Part shown: in pieces, positions 20,860 to 32,203 of the stretch
Layout of the letters: each line of letters starts with the position of its first letter
Position numbering within the stretch: position 1 is the first letter of the stretch
NCBI GenBank assembly: GCA_973895155.1
Contig: OZ316893.1
Location: 12,028,001-12,092,000, forward strand
Origin: Marsupella aquatica
Lineage: Eukaryota; Marchantiophyta
DNA: 64,000 bases
Direction of reading: 5' to 3'
Made by a program: the position numbers and the translations under genes
Notes under the pieces: generated by a model
What the model saw: only the letters and a program-made list of their open reading frames with translations
Databases searched by the model: none
Told to the model about the DNA's origin: nothing

Positions 20860-23800
20860 CAGACAGCAAACCTGTTGAATGATTGTGCTTTTGGCCGATC
20901 CATTGACCAAGATCGAGATAATACCTACTGGATCAAGCACTTTGCGGGCCCTGAGCCCCTGAGTCTCACAAAACAGTGGGTCGCGATAACTGATGTCTGA
21001 TGATGCCCCCTACTTATTATCTTCTGCATGCTGAATCCCTAATGACATCTGGATACAATTTGAACCTCCACGTCCTGTCACATACATCTGTGGCCGAACA
21101 CCAAGGAATTTCTCACCCTCGTTACTGCACAATCACTTCTTCTGCTCGGGTGGCGTGGTCCCGTGCAAAATCCTGAGCCTAGGTGTACGCTAGTGTGTAT
21201 CTCCCTTCCTTGAGCCTATATTCCCTGGCCAGGCCCAAATTTTCCCAAACTACTCCCGGCCCAATCCCGGACTCTCCCAAACTCTCCCGGCCCGGTTCCA
21301 GACTCCCCCAGACTTCCCCCGGTTTAGCGAACTGACCCCCCAGTTCGGGGTCTGGCCAGGAGGGGTCGGGAGGGGTCCGGGTGATGTGGGGTTGGGGCCG
21401 GGGCCGGGAGGGGTTGGGAGGGTCGGGGGCGGGGAGGGGTGGGGGCCGGGGTCAGGTCCGGTCGGCTGGGGTTGGGAAGAAAGGGTTGGGGCAGGGCTGG
21501 GGCGGGGTCGGGCGGCCTTGAATTAGGGCTAGGGGTCGGGTGGCTGCGGCGAGGGGTTAGGGTTTGAAGGGTCGGGTCCACTTGGAAGAGGGCAGACCAG
21601 GGGTTACGGGAAATGCATAAGAGGGAGAATTTTGAGACATTTTATCATTGTGCAAGTACAGTTTTTGAGTACCTTGGCTAAGGGGAAAGAAACTAGAAAA
21701 GTAAGTTTTGCTGGTAATTTGAGTTTTGCTGTCATTTTTGTGGTTGTTTTATAATTCCCCCAATAATTCCCATTGTGCAAATTCTATAATGGAGGAATAT
21801 GTGAGAATGCTTGTACGCGCATGCTTGGAGCTTGGGCTCGGCTTGCGATATTTTGTACAAGATTTCTTAATATTGCCTTAACAATTTGATATCATTTTTT
21901 ATTAAGGAAATACTTCTGCGGATAGAGATACTCCTGTGCGTATGCTTGGAGCTTCGGCTCGGCGTATGATATTTCACATGTGTATATTACGATACCTTTA
22001 AAATATTTTCACTTGATAGATAATTGGTTACTAAGTTATAGATATCCTATGATAGGTCGAAGTAGGAATGCAGGCAAGTATGAGAGATTGGGAATCTTTG
22101 GTGCCAACATGCACATATGGAGAACTGCATAAATAACGCCCATGCACTTCTGGCATAGTGCATAACGTGCATAACGTGCAGGCGTATGGCCACATGGGTT
22201 TAAAAGCTGGACTATGTGCTTAGTGGTTTTTTCCTTTGTATTTTTCAGGGCATCTCTTTGGGAAGACTTTTCTTTGATCTTACTAAAGTTGAGGTATATG
22301 CTTGATGAGACCCTACCAAAAGAAATTTAGGTGATAGGGCCTTATGAAACATTTGTTACAAACTAGCCCCCCCCCCCCACCTACACTTTTGAGTCGGATG
22401 ATCTTGTAAAGTTCCTATAATGAGTTTTAACTTGATATTGTCACGAATAAGAGCTACTGCAAAGTTTAGAGTCAAACCATGCTTAATGACAAACTACATA
22501 GTTGGGGGAACCCCGGAGTAATGGCGGCCGTCGCTTGAATTGCAAGTTCCTAAGTGAAAACAATATGGTTCATGTCTTCAGGTTTGATTTTTGTCTTTAG
22601 GTTGTTTCACGAAATCTATGCACAGGGTTTGCATGATGTTTCAATGTTTCTCTTTGTTCTTTTGTCTAAGTATGGAATGAATCCTCTACTTTTGGCCATT
22701 GGTCCCTATTGCAACCTTTAAAATTTGTCTAAGTATGTCTTTTACTCTTGGCTGGTTTCCCTTGTTGCAACTCTCAAAAATTATCTAAGTGTGAAACAAA
22801 GACACCATGGACTCAACCATAACGGGAAAACTTTGCTAGTTTGCAAGAACTAGAGTAAATGTTTAGACTAAATATTGTACAAACCCACTGTCCTATAGCG
22901 GTGGATTCCTTAAAACTCCATAATCATGTGAAGACATCATCCAAGCATAGATGGACTCTATAATCATGTGAAGATGTAATCCATTATGTCTTCAAGCATA
23001 GACGTACGTGCGGTGGACTATGATGCAATCTGTGATGAATTGCGGTGGGAAGTGTATGGTTCACCATGCATTTAGGCACCACATAAGAACCATGTGTATG
23101 GAACCTATGTAGAGGGCCTAGTGGGTAACACCATTTTTGTGGTGGGCCTATTGTAACAAAGTTTAGTAGGACCTGTCATGTAAATTAGCCGTCCCATCAA
23201 GCATATACCTCTACTAAAGTTAGAAAATACTATGAATCTCTCAAGTCCTTACAAATAGGATCATGTCCTGGTTAGAAGGCATTATCTACATCTATAATAT
23301 TGAATCCTACTCATTTTCATCCTTTGTCCCCTTACAAAATGCATTTTGGAAGGGAATAAATGACAGCCATTAGATTGTTTGGGTAATTATGAATTGTATT
23401 AGATTGTCCTTTTTACTCTTCCATGGGGACTACAACTCTACAAGGGTGCACTTATTATAATCTCATAAAGACATAAAGATAAAGCACTATCCAAAAATCA
23501 GGGAGAAGGTAACGAGAGAAATTGGCACAGAGGAAAACAAGGGAGAGGGCCAGATAAAGGTAAAAAGGAACAAAAATTAAGGAAGAGGAGAATGAGAGGG
23601 GTTAGGGAATGATACTGCTATATGGTGAATCCATCTTTCACATTTTGTCTTATTCATATTTTGTGTCCAGTATTTTGATTTTAATGTGCCTTAACAATTT
23701 TAATGTGCCTTAACAAGGTGAATCATTTGTATTAATTTGATTTTGAATTAACTTTTCAACTTTTAGTGAACTTAGAGTATTTTGAATATATTTGGGCTCC

Positions 23801-24530
23801 CCTCATAAATGTTTAATATGTCATTTTCAATCACTCCTTAGTGAATTCTCTTTTTCTAATGAGTGAGAGAAATGAATTTGAACAATGGGCACATCTTGTG
23901 TGCTAAGTTCCCCTCATGGTTTCCTTTACAAAATTTATGGTTTTAATTGACTTTACTTTAATTTATGCTTTACCTAAGAAGCAAGTGAAAATCTGTATTA
24001 TATGTGCACAACTCTTTAGTACCTTTGTACTTTCTTGGTCATAATGTGTTTTTCTTTGCATGTGTACTTATGGTTTTGTGTGTTATGTCACTCACTCTTA
24101 ATGAACATATATTAATTTCTTGGCATATACTTTACATGTACCTACTTCTTTTATCATAAAATGAATTACATCACTACAAGACAAAAAAAGATGCATGTTC
24201 CAGGATGAACATGCCCATATGAAAAAGGTAGGGAAAAACAGAGAAGGGGATAAAGTGAGATAATTTTGTATTTTCTACCCTCATTTAAAAAAATTAAGTA
24301 TGTATATATTTATGTATGAAATTTGTAATAATTTTAATTTTAATAAAAAGTGCATCATTTTTTAAGTGATCATGCTAGCACTCAGTGATGTAATGGTCAG
24401 TGTCACCCATCTTGCATCCATGTTCTCACCTTCATCCTCCTCAACAATAACACTTTCACAATAATGACCAAAATGATGACATTTTTGTAACAATGACACA
24501 CACACCATCACACAATGACATTTTTTATGC
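20860..24530. other. No gene; composition-biased and AT-rich sequence
   Basis: 21220-21600 is a C-rich to G-rich block (listed separately). Around 21830-21980 the phrase GCATGCTTGGAGCTTGGGCTCGGC recurs once with slight change. A 12-C run is at 22367-22378. 23480-23620 is a purine-rich stretch. From 23640 to 24380 the sequence is AT-rich with no open frame of note. Confidence 0.5.
21220..21600. repeat. C-rich to G-rich switch around a short hairpin
   Basis: The plus strand is dominated by CCC runs up to about 21340 and by GGG runs (GGGGTCGGGAGGGG and similar) from there to about 21560. At the switch, CGAACTG (21328-21334) and CAGTTCG (21341-21347) form a 7-bp perfect stem with a 6-base loop. 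The Pro-rich minus-strand frame across the G-rich half follows from composition and is not taken as a gene. Repeated G-runs of three to five could form quadruplexes. Confidence 0.75.
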
Positions 24531-24536
24531 AACATC

Positions 24537-24824
24537 TTTTTTGTGACGCATAGGGAATGAATTTGCCTGCATTTTTTGGTGTTTCCTCAACAACTTTGCC
24601 TCCCCTCGACATTTTTTCTCCTTTCAACATCTTTTCTTCACCTCAACATCTTTTGTGCAATGCAAAGGCATTTTTGTGTTCTTTACCTCACCACGACATC
24701 TTTCCCTCACCCTTGACATCTTTCCTCTCCTCGACATCTTTTTCTCTCATTGACAACTTTTTTCACACTGACATTTTTTCTTCACCTCAACGTGTTTTGT
24801 GCAACACACGGGCATTGGGCTAGT
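24537..24824 (+). repeat. Array of degenerate ACATCTTTT units ending in a conserved terminal motif
   Basis: Units of about 20-35 nt with CAACATCTTTT, CGACATCTTTC and similar repeat roughly eight times. The array ends TGTGCAACACACGGGCATTG then GGCTAGT (24799-24824). The same terminal motif is found at 35454-35480 and, inverted, at 28206-28231. CTAG followed by T, after a short GTGC-AAC-GCAC-like stem, resembles a Helitron 3' end. Confidence 0.6.
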
Positions 24825-24879
24825 ACGATATAATGGCCCAAAAAACAAGGGTGGTAGCATTATTATCATAATGCTATTG

Positions 24880-25860
24880 TCTTCCCCCGACAAGGTCCGG
24901 GCGCTATATTCAAATAGTGAGCCAAGGGGCGCTTTATTTGAATATAGCACCCAGGGCGTTGTGTTTGAGTTTGAAGTCAATGTCTTCATTTTTTGGACTT
25001 GTGGCACTGTGTTTGAAATGTGGTGTTGTGTTCAAATTTAAGGTAATGTGCTTGAATTTTGGCATTGTGAGATGCATGTAAAGTGTAAGTAGGAATGATA
25101 TGCATAAAAGTTGTGTATTAGAGAGGAGGGTGTTCAAGTTTTGGTTTTTTTACTTCCCAACAATATTTGCTCATTCAAAGGATGTGTAGCTAAATAATTG
25201 AACCACTGAAATTACACAAGGGGAGAAATCAAATTTGCAATAGAAAAAAAAACCTGACAAACCATCATACCGAGTGTACTACTATCACTTAGTAAAACAT
25301 ATTCGTCCACTTTTCACAGTTGTTCGGTTTACTGTGGCCGATTTGCTTATTTCTATAATTATTTAATCTTTCTTCATGCAGTGTGGAATGTTCGTGAGAC
25401 TGCTTTGTTTCTATTTGAGTGCCTTGATCTTGAAGGCAATGGAAAATTGAAAATAGAGAAAGTGAGTAGTCAGACCTAATTATGCACGTAGGCACTATGG
25501 GTTTCTTTGACGAGACGTCGTGGCATCAGTCAGAGGATGATGTGAAAGTCTGTCAAAAGTTCACACAGTAGAAGAATATATCGATACTTCCGGATTGTTG
25601 CTTAACATTTTGGAAACAGCGCACACTTCTACACGAATGAAGTATTTTGAAATTAGCTTACATTTCTCAAAGATTTCGTAAGTTGAAAGAGCGGATGTGT
25701 TGGAAAATTTTAAAGTAACGGATAATAGTTGCAACCTGATTACCTTTCTCCTATAGTCACTTGAATGTGCACATTCTCGAACACAAAGTCAATTTCGAAC
25801 ACAGCGCCCGGGCGCTGTGTTAATATGGCGTTGTGTTTGAGTGAAAATGTCTTTTTTGTA
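24880..25860. mobile_element. Dispersed element with palindromic GC-box ends
   Basis: The left end has GGGCGCTATATTCAAAT (24899-24915) inverted at 24936-24952 (16 of 17 pairs), then GGGCGTTGTGTTTGAGTTTG. The right end (25774-25850) contains the same words inverted (GAACACAAAGTCAATTTCG, GGCGTTGTGTTTGAG) around a perfect 24-bp palindrome at 25798-25821. An internal TGTT at 25131 follows a purine tract. Diverged pieces lie at 8745-9160 and 10695-11180. It has no coding capacity. Confidence 0.55.
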
Positions 25861-25869
25861 TAACTAGGA

Positions 25870-27380
25870 GATTAACATACATAAAAATTTGAGTAATTTT
25901 CCAATAACAGACAAGAAAAGTGAATCTTTGAAATATTGAAGTTAAAGGGCCCTCCAGTAAGTGGTTATTATGCAATGGACCAAAAACATTAAAGAAAAAA
26001 CAAATCTTGTGACCTTTGATAATTTATTATTTCGTTTTATATTTTAGAAGTATATTTGGGTTTTACCTTTTCTAGATTTATGGTGTTTGGCATAATCCCC
26101 TCCTCAAAATAAGGGAGTCTGTATGGAAAATTAATGCACTCAAACATACAAAGAGAAAAATCATCTTTAAAATGTAGCAAGGTACTCTTGTGGAGCATTA
26201 TGGGCAATTATAGCCCATCAATACTCAAGCTGAAGCTCTCATTGTTTGGGGTATAATGTTTTCTAAAGAGTACTTTATTGTACCCTTACTGTCTGGCTCT
26301 CAACTTGTTGCATCAATCCAACAACATCTGCTAGTAAGTGTAATCTAATGGATCCGGCCAGGGTTTGAAGGAAGGTGGAGATTGAATGTGTGTCTTGACT
26401 AATCTGGGGCTCCATAACAAGGTTTTGGATTTGTTGTTTACTTTTAATCTTATATGCCTAATAAAGAATGATGACTTTTTAAGTCCCATGATCTTGATCC
26501 ATCCGTCCACCCAACAATGCAATTATAAAGAATTTGGGAGAAAAGGGTAACAGGCCGGAGAGTTTGGCATGTTGCAAGCTAGAGGCTATACAAAGAATGC
26601 ATTTTTTGGTAGTTTACGTAGTGTCTCAAGTGCCTCAAGAAGTAAATCTGGATGGCCGAGATTTTCCATAAGTAATTAACATGTTTACCACACAATCGTA
26701 ATTTGTCAAACAATCATAACGTTTTTGGAGGGTAATGAAAGAAATGGGGCACCAGTGATTACTTTGGAATACTGTGGAGAAGGACAATTGTCAATCCATT
26801 TCAATCTATTGGTTGGCACTATGGGTGGGACCTAGTGTAGTTTCAAATTTAGGGTCCTCATTTGACCAAATCCCCGATTGTATAGAAACCATTAAATTGC
26901 TACTAGATGTGATCTAGCGGTGATTGTAGATGTTGGTTGGCCGCCCCACTCTTGGCATCCATGGGAGGGCGCAGATGCAAACATGCAAACTCTGTTTGAG
27001 GAATCTCATGGAGGATTGAGGGACCAAGCTAGTTGCATAGCAAAGTGTCATTGATAGCCAATGTTGAGGCCATTAAGACTCATAACAAACTGTCTTTTTG
27101 AGCTGAAATGTTCAAGGTGGGGGAGGGGGGAACGATTGAGGCATGCAACCATTTGTTGAGACTTTTCTGGATCCACCAACGGCATTGGAATGGCAGGTTC
27201 TACAATGGTGTCAGTGTTTGTTGTTTTTACCTCTTTGCTAAGTGTTTGTTGAATGTTGTGCAAACTCTTTTACTTAAAGTTTTTAATAGGGTTCACTCAT
27301 GGGCTCCCAAAAGGATGGCCTGTTCAATAGAAGGATCGAAGAACAATGTGTCAGAGTTCCTTGGTCCTCTCAGTATATAT
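25870..27380. other. No gene seen
   Basis: Only short frames (up to 93 codons at 27108-27389 plus, 71 codons at 27048-27263 minus, overlapping one another). Neither has a pattern I recognise. Confidence 0.45.
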
Positions 27381-27385
27381 ATTGT

Positions 27386-27496
27386 TTAAAAATGTGAACC
27401 CCACAGAAAGGCCAGGGAACATTCAGTCACAACATTTGAACCTAAGACCTTCAGTCCCCACTCAAGTGAGTTACCACACAACCATGCCTCTCTAGG
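27386..27496 (-). mobile_element. SINE with tRNA-like head
   Basis: On the minus strand GCATGGTTGTGTGGTAACTC (A-box-like, RC of 27468-27487) is followed about 40 nt later by AGGTTCAAATGTT (B-box-like, RC of 27431-27442). The tail is TGTTCCCTGGCCTTTCTGTG then GGGTTCACATTTTTAAA. A second copy with the same head and tail is at 42485-42620. Pol III boxes plus a shared non-tRNA tail are the usual layout of plant SINEs. Confidence 0.6.
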
Positions 27497-27937
27497 CGGT
27501 CCTCCAAATATATATAGGTCAAATCTGGGCTTTCAGGGTAGCATTTGATTGGTATTATTACTGACTTGAAAAAGACTATAATAGGAGGTCCGGCCACTTT
27601 GTACAGTGGTCATCTTACAAACTACAGTATTTTTTGTGCCACATAAAAAGGGGAGCCAAAGAAGAAATGGGAATGGGGTGCCAAGAAAGAGGGATGGAAG
27701 AAGGAAAGAAGAAACTAGAAAGGGGAGGACTAGTGCATCTCAAGAAAATTGGGAGGTCCCTGTCCCGTCCAGGATCGGAGGAGGCCAGGAAAGGGAGGGC
27801 CAGGACCCACTATCTACTGTACCAGAGAAAGTAAGTGACTAATAAAAACCGTGATTCAAAATAAAATTTTGCTTATTAATAGAAAGTAAGAAAAAAGGAT
27901 TGCAAAAAACCTAGTTTTAATAATGAACCATGATTTT

Positions 27938-28135
27938 TTGCAAACATCTTTTCCGCAAACAACATCTATCGTGCTGCATCAACATGGCTTCGTAAACATC
28001 TTTTACATGGCTTTGTATTGTCTGCAAATGACATTTCTTACACACATGTTTTACCCAAACAACATTTTTCATGCATCAACAACTTTTGCAGAACTTTTCT
28101 TCTCCACATCTTTTCATGGGTATTGATTGAGTTAG
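27938..28135 (+). repeat. ACATCTTTT array, second copy
   Basis: AACATCTTTTCCGC, AACATCTATCGTGC, AACATCTTTTACATGG and similar units repeat about seven times and end CATGGGTATTGATTGAG, a weak version of the conserved end motif. A further partial end (CATGGGTATTGAGTATATAA) follows at 28177, with TAATTATGATAGAT duplicated. Confidence 0.5.
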
Positions 28136-28205
28136 ATAATTATGATAGATGATAGAGGTTAGATAGATCTTTAAATGCATGGGTATTGAGTATATAATTA
28201 TGATA

Positions 28206-28460
28206 GATAGCCCAATGCCTGCGCGTTGCATATAAGATGTTGAGGCAAGGCAAAGATGTCGCCTGAGATGTCAAGGCGAGGCAAAGATGTTAGGGTGAGC
28301 CAAACATGTTGAGGCGAGTTTAGAGGTCAAGATGAGGCAAAGGTGTCAAGCGACGCAAAGCAAGAGGCAAGGCAAAAACATGAAGGCAAGTTTAGATGTC
28401 AAGGTGACTCGACAAAGATGTGGAGATGAGGCAACAATCGGGGCAACAATGTGAAGGTGA
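28206..28460 (-). repeat. ACATCTTTT-type array in inverse orientation
   Basis: On the minus strand, units such as CATCTTTGCCTCGCCTTGAC repeat about ten times and finish with TATGCAACGCGCAGGCATTG then GGCTAT (RC of 28206-28231). The polarity (array, then terminal motif) is the same as in the plus-strand copies. It directly abuts LTR-related sequence at 28460-28512. Confidence 0.55.
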
Positions 28461-28511
28461 AACTCAATACTGCCAGCAACCATTAGGCAAGGCTTGATAC
28501 CAGTTTGAGAT

Positions 28512-28930
28512 TGTTATGTACGTAATAGCAATTCAAGAGGGATCCCATGGTGATGATGGACTAAAGCAAGTCAAGGGTGGCCAAGATGAATAACCACCTT
28601 AGTCATGTGTTGAGCAAAGATGACATTTATAACGATAAGCCCATGATTATCTAATGCACAGATATGTGGTTCACCTCAGGTGAAGCTACGTTCATGGGAA
28701 CACACAAGAACTTTATTGCACTCTAGGCCTGTTGACCATACTGAGTTTTACAATACAAGATCTCATATCTCTCAACCGGTTACGTAATAATGTCTGAGTT
28801 CCTCCTATCCAAACAAACACTGGGTTGGGATATAATGTGCAACATGACTAACCTAACCAAGTTTGTGACTACGTTTAGCTAGCCCTAACTACACTAACAT
28901 AACTCTAGACTGAAGAGTAAGTCCCTAACA
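28512..28930 (-). mobile_element. LTR of an LTR retrotransposon (family 1)
   Basis: The minus strand starts TGTTAGGGACTTACTC and includes an AATAAAG-type polyadenylation context (TGCAATAAAGTTCTTGTGTG). It reaches CTCAACA (28608), where relatives end, or TAACA (28512), which pairs with the initial TGTTA. A primer-site-like TGGTATCAAGCC (RC of 28491-28502) follows. Relatives are at 37094-37429, 51371-51747, 63790-64000 and a partial one at 36473-36560. No pol gene is present nearby, so this is a solo LTR or truncated copy. Confidence 0.65.
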
Positions 28931-29651
28931 TTCTGCCTCAGTAATGCAACAACCAACCCAAAAATACTCGCACCTTAAAAAAGTTGCCCCTCTCTTTCTC
29001 CAAAGGAAGAAAAGCCCCACCATGCAACAAACAACCAACCAAAACAAATATGATATCCTAAAAAACAAAATAACTACCAAACAGCCCCCCCTCCCCACAC
29101 ACACACAAACAGACACTTTTTATTTATTTTTAAAGTGCTAGTGGATTAGAACCCAGTGGTGACCACAGTTCTCTTGGATCGGTGCAAATGGGCCCTCTTT
29201 GCTTCGCGTCTTCGATTTATCGGTCAACTAACTCTTGTCGAATATGGATTACATAAACTCGTGTGGTGAATTGCATCACAGAGCGACCTCGTGTCCTCGT
29301 CATTGTTTCTGAACGTCGCTTGTGGACAAACTTTCCTCGGCCTCCTCCATGTACAGTAGCTTCGAAGTAAGTCTCGTTCCGTCACGGCGTCACTTGCTCA
29401 TAGCTTTCAATTCATCCTTCGTCTCCAAATTCGTCTCGTGTTTGACGTGGGTTACCACCGTGCTCCCCTTTCCTTGTCTCGAAAATGAATGGAACCGACC
29501 TTTGTGTTGAAATGTGCAGGCCAACTCTACTGGAGACGAGAGTACCCCTCTCATGAATTTAGGTCGTTTTATTGTCTCCAGCGGATGGATGTAAGCAAGC
29601 ATTAAGAATTGGCGGAAACTTAAAACTAGTTTGTGTTCCCGGAGCGGAAAA

Positions 29652-32203
29652 ATGAGGTGTTTTCGCTGTTTCAAGGATGAGAGCCCAGAGCTAAAACCTG
29701 ATCAAAGCTACCTATCCGGCGGCGGCCATCACGGAGGTACGTTGTACAATATGGTTTTAAAGTCAATTCTTCTACGGTCTCCCTTTTGCTGGAGTGGGGC
29801 GGGATGCACTCTTTTATGGCAGGGGCACATTTATCAGTCAATTGCTTAGATTTTGCCTTTTGAGTGATCACTATTACTTTCCTAAATAGGATTCCGGGAT
29901 TTATCAAACCTAAATGTGCATTTTCAAATGACTTCTGAAGCCTACATTTTGTCTGTCTTGCGAAGCTCATGCAAATACAAGAGCTTCAGATAGTCAGGCA
30001 CCAAAACAAGGTGTTCTAGCACCGAAATTGCAGCCTATCTCTGCACCCGCGATTAGTTTCGACGAACTTAGAGAGTCTACGGACAATTTTGGAGCAAAAG
30101 CGTTGATTGGAGAGGGATCATACGGAAGAGTGTACTATGCTACCTTACACGACGGACGGGCGGCAGCAATCAAGAAGCTGGATGCCAGTACTCAGCCTGA
30201 AAATGAGTTTCTGTCACAGGTTTGTGGCTCTGAATTTGAATTATAGCTGCTCAGTGCATCCAATTTAATATGAATCCATCCCAAGCTAGAGTAGGGTCTG
30301 ACAACAACATATGATTGATACTTTTCACTTGGTGCGGATGTAGCCTGATGAAATTGCTCGTCATTGATTCGATTATATCCAATGTCCAATCTCTTCTTCC
30401 TCTTTTCGTAATTACATGGTTTCTGAATAATTTGTCTTCGAAATGTGCAGGTTTCCATGGTATCTAGGCTCAAGAATGAGAATGTTGTGGAGCTCATAGG
30501 GTACTGTTTAGATGGAGGCCAGCGAGTTTTGGCATATGAATTTGCTACGTTTGGCTCCCTTCATGACATCTTACATGGTAGTAGCATTGGCCAATCCTTT
30601 GCTATCCAGTTTAGTTACGACGCCTTCTAAACTTTGGTTAGATGATGAGGATCTACTGTAGAATACTGCCTAGCAACCAAGTAGGACCTTATCCTACGTT
30701 TATAGGCCTGTTCATTTAGCTTTCAACCGTGGTTTGTGTGCGAACTCGTTATTTTTGTATGCTGGTAGCTGAACTAGATACCTGGATTAAGTCCGTTATG
30801 ATTAGTGAAGTATTTTCGCAGGAAGGAAGGGAGTAAAAGGTGCACAACCAGGACCAGTGCTAGATTGGATGCAGCGTGTGAGAATTGCTGTTGGAGCTGC
30901 AAGAGGACTGGAATACCTCCATGAAAAAGCCCAACCAGCCATCATTCATCGAGACATCAAGTCCAGCAATGTCTTGCTATTTGATGATTACATCGCCAAG
31001 ATAGCTGATTTCAATCTTTCCAACCAGGCTCCTGATATGGCTGCCCGACTTCACTCTACTCGAGTTCTTGGAACGTTCGGTTATCACGCTCCAGAGTTAG
31101 TCCCCTCCATCCTGTTGAGTGTTGTTTTCTAAATGCTGTGTTCCTCTTTGCATCGCTCGTTGCATCACTCTGTGGTATCACTCTTTGCGTCCTGAATCTG
31201 ATTTGTATTGTTTTATTGTGCTCTGGAGTATGCTCCTAGAGTGGAGGCAAGTGTCAAAAATTATTGGTTTTACTGGAGGCTCATTGCGGGAGTGACCATT
31301 TGAGTCACTTATAGACCAATTCCATTTTCCAGAAGTTCTGCTTGTGGCACGTAATTGAAGTACCAAGTTTTTGACAATTCTGGAATCGGCTTGTCAGTTT
31401 GATGTGTAATTATACCATTAGGAAGATATCTCACCAACAGATTGTCGCCATTCTTGCAGGTATGCAATGACAGGACAATTGACGCAAAAGAGTGATGTCT
31501 ATAGTTTTGGGGTGGTTCTGTTGGAGCTGCTGACTGGTAGAAAACCAGTAGACCACACAATGCCTCGTGGCCAACAAAGTCTTGTTACTTGGGTATGATC
31601 TCTACCAATTTGATTTTCTGGTCATCCGTTGCGTATCATTCTGTGGAAGTCTGAAGAATGGCGCTTCCTCCCTTCGTCTTCGTTCGTATCCTTTTTATCT
31701 TTCGTCCGAGTTTCTACATTTCTATGAGGTTTGTTTATGTGATGATCGTTTTCTAGGTGGCCATGGATTCTGTCTTGTGCTAATTCCTTGTATTCAATAT
31801 AATTTCAGGCAACTCCAAGGCTAAGCGAGGACAAAGTGAAGCAGTGTGTGGATCCGAAATTGAAGGGAGATTACCCTCCGAAGGCGGTTGCCAAGGTATG
31901 GAATCTTGATTAATTGTTCGAGGTTCTATCGGATCAATTTTCGTGCACTCTGACTAACTTTGATATTCGTCTGCGAGTCTGGAAACAGGTTGTTCATTGA
32001 TGGACACAATGTCGTAGATATTCTTCTTAAATAATCTGACTTGAGATCCATTGGACATGCAGATGGCGGCTGTGGCAGCTCTGTGTGTTCAATACGAGGC
32101 TGATTTTCGTCCAAACATGAGCATCGTAGTTAAAGCCCTGCAACCTCTGTTAACCGCACGGACAGCAGCAGCACCCGTTGCAGAATCTCCTGGGAACGAT
32201 TGA
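29652..32203 (+). CDS. Pti1-like cytoplasmic Ser/Thr receptor-like kinase
   Basis: Seven exons join in frame: 29652-29736, 29966-30219, 30451-30577, 30822-31095, 31460-31592, 31809-31895 and 32063-32203 (1101 nt, 366 aa, the usual Pti1 length). All introns are GT-AG. MRCFRCF at the start has Cys3 and Cys6, the S-acylation type of anchor expected for Pti1 proteins at the plasma membrane. The Gly loop is [12 protein letters not shown] (76-87), the ATP-binding Lys is Lys98, [11 protein letters not shown] follows at 198-208, and the metal-binding motif is DFN (218-220) in [53 protein letters not shown] and [20 protein letters not shown] complete the family signature. Relatives act downstream of receptor kinases and of OXI1/AGC kinases in stress signalling. 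An upstream in-frame ATG at 29631 exists, but the MRCF start is the conserved one. The member within the family cannot be named. Confidence 0.95.

Noticed and set aside
21324-21581. Pro-rich minus-strand frame
   Set aside because: It arises from the G-rich composition of the plus strand; there is no family or splice support.
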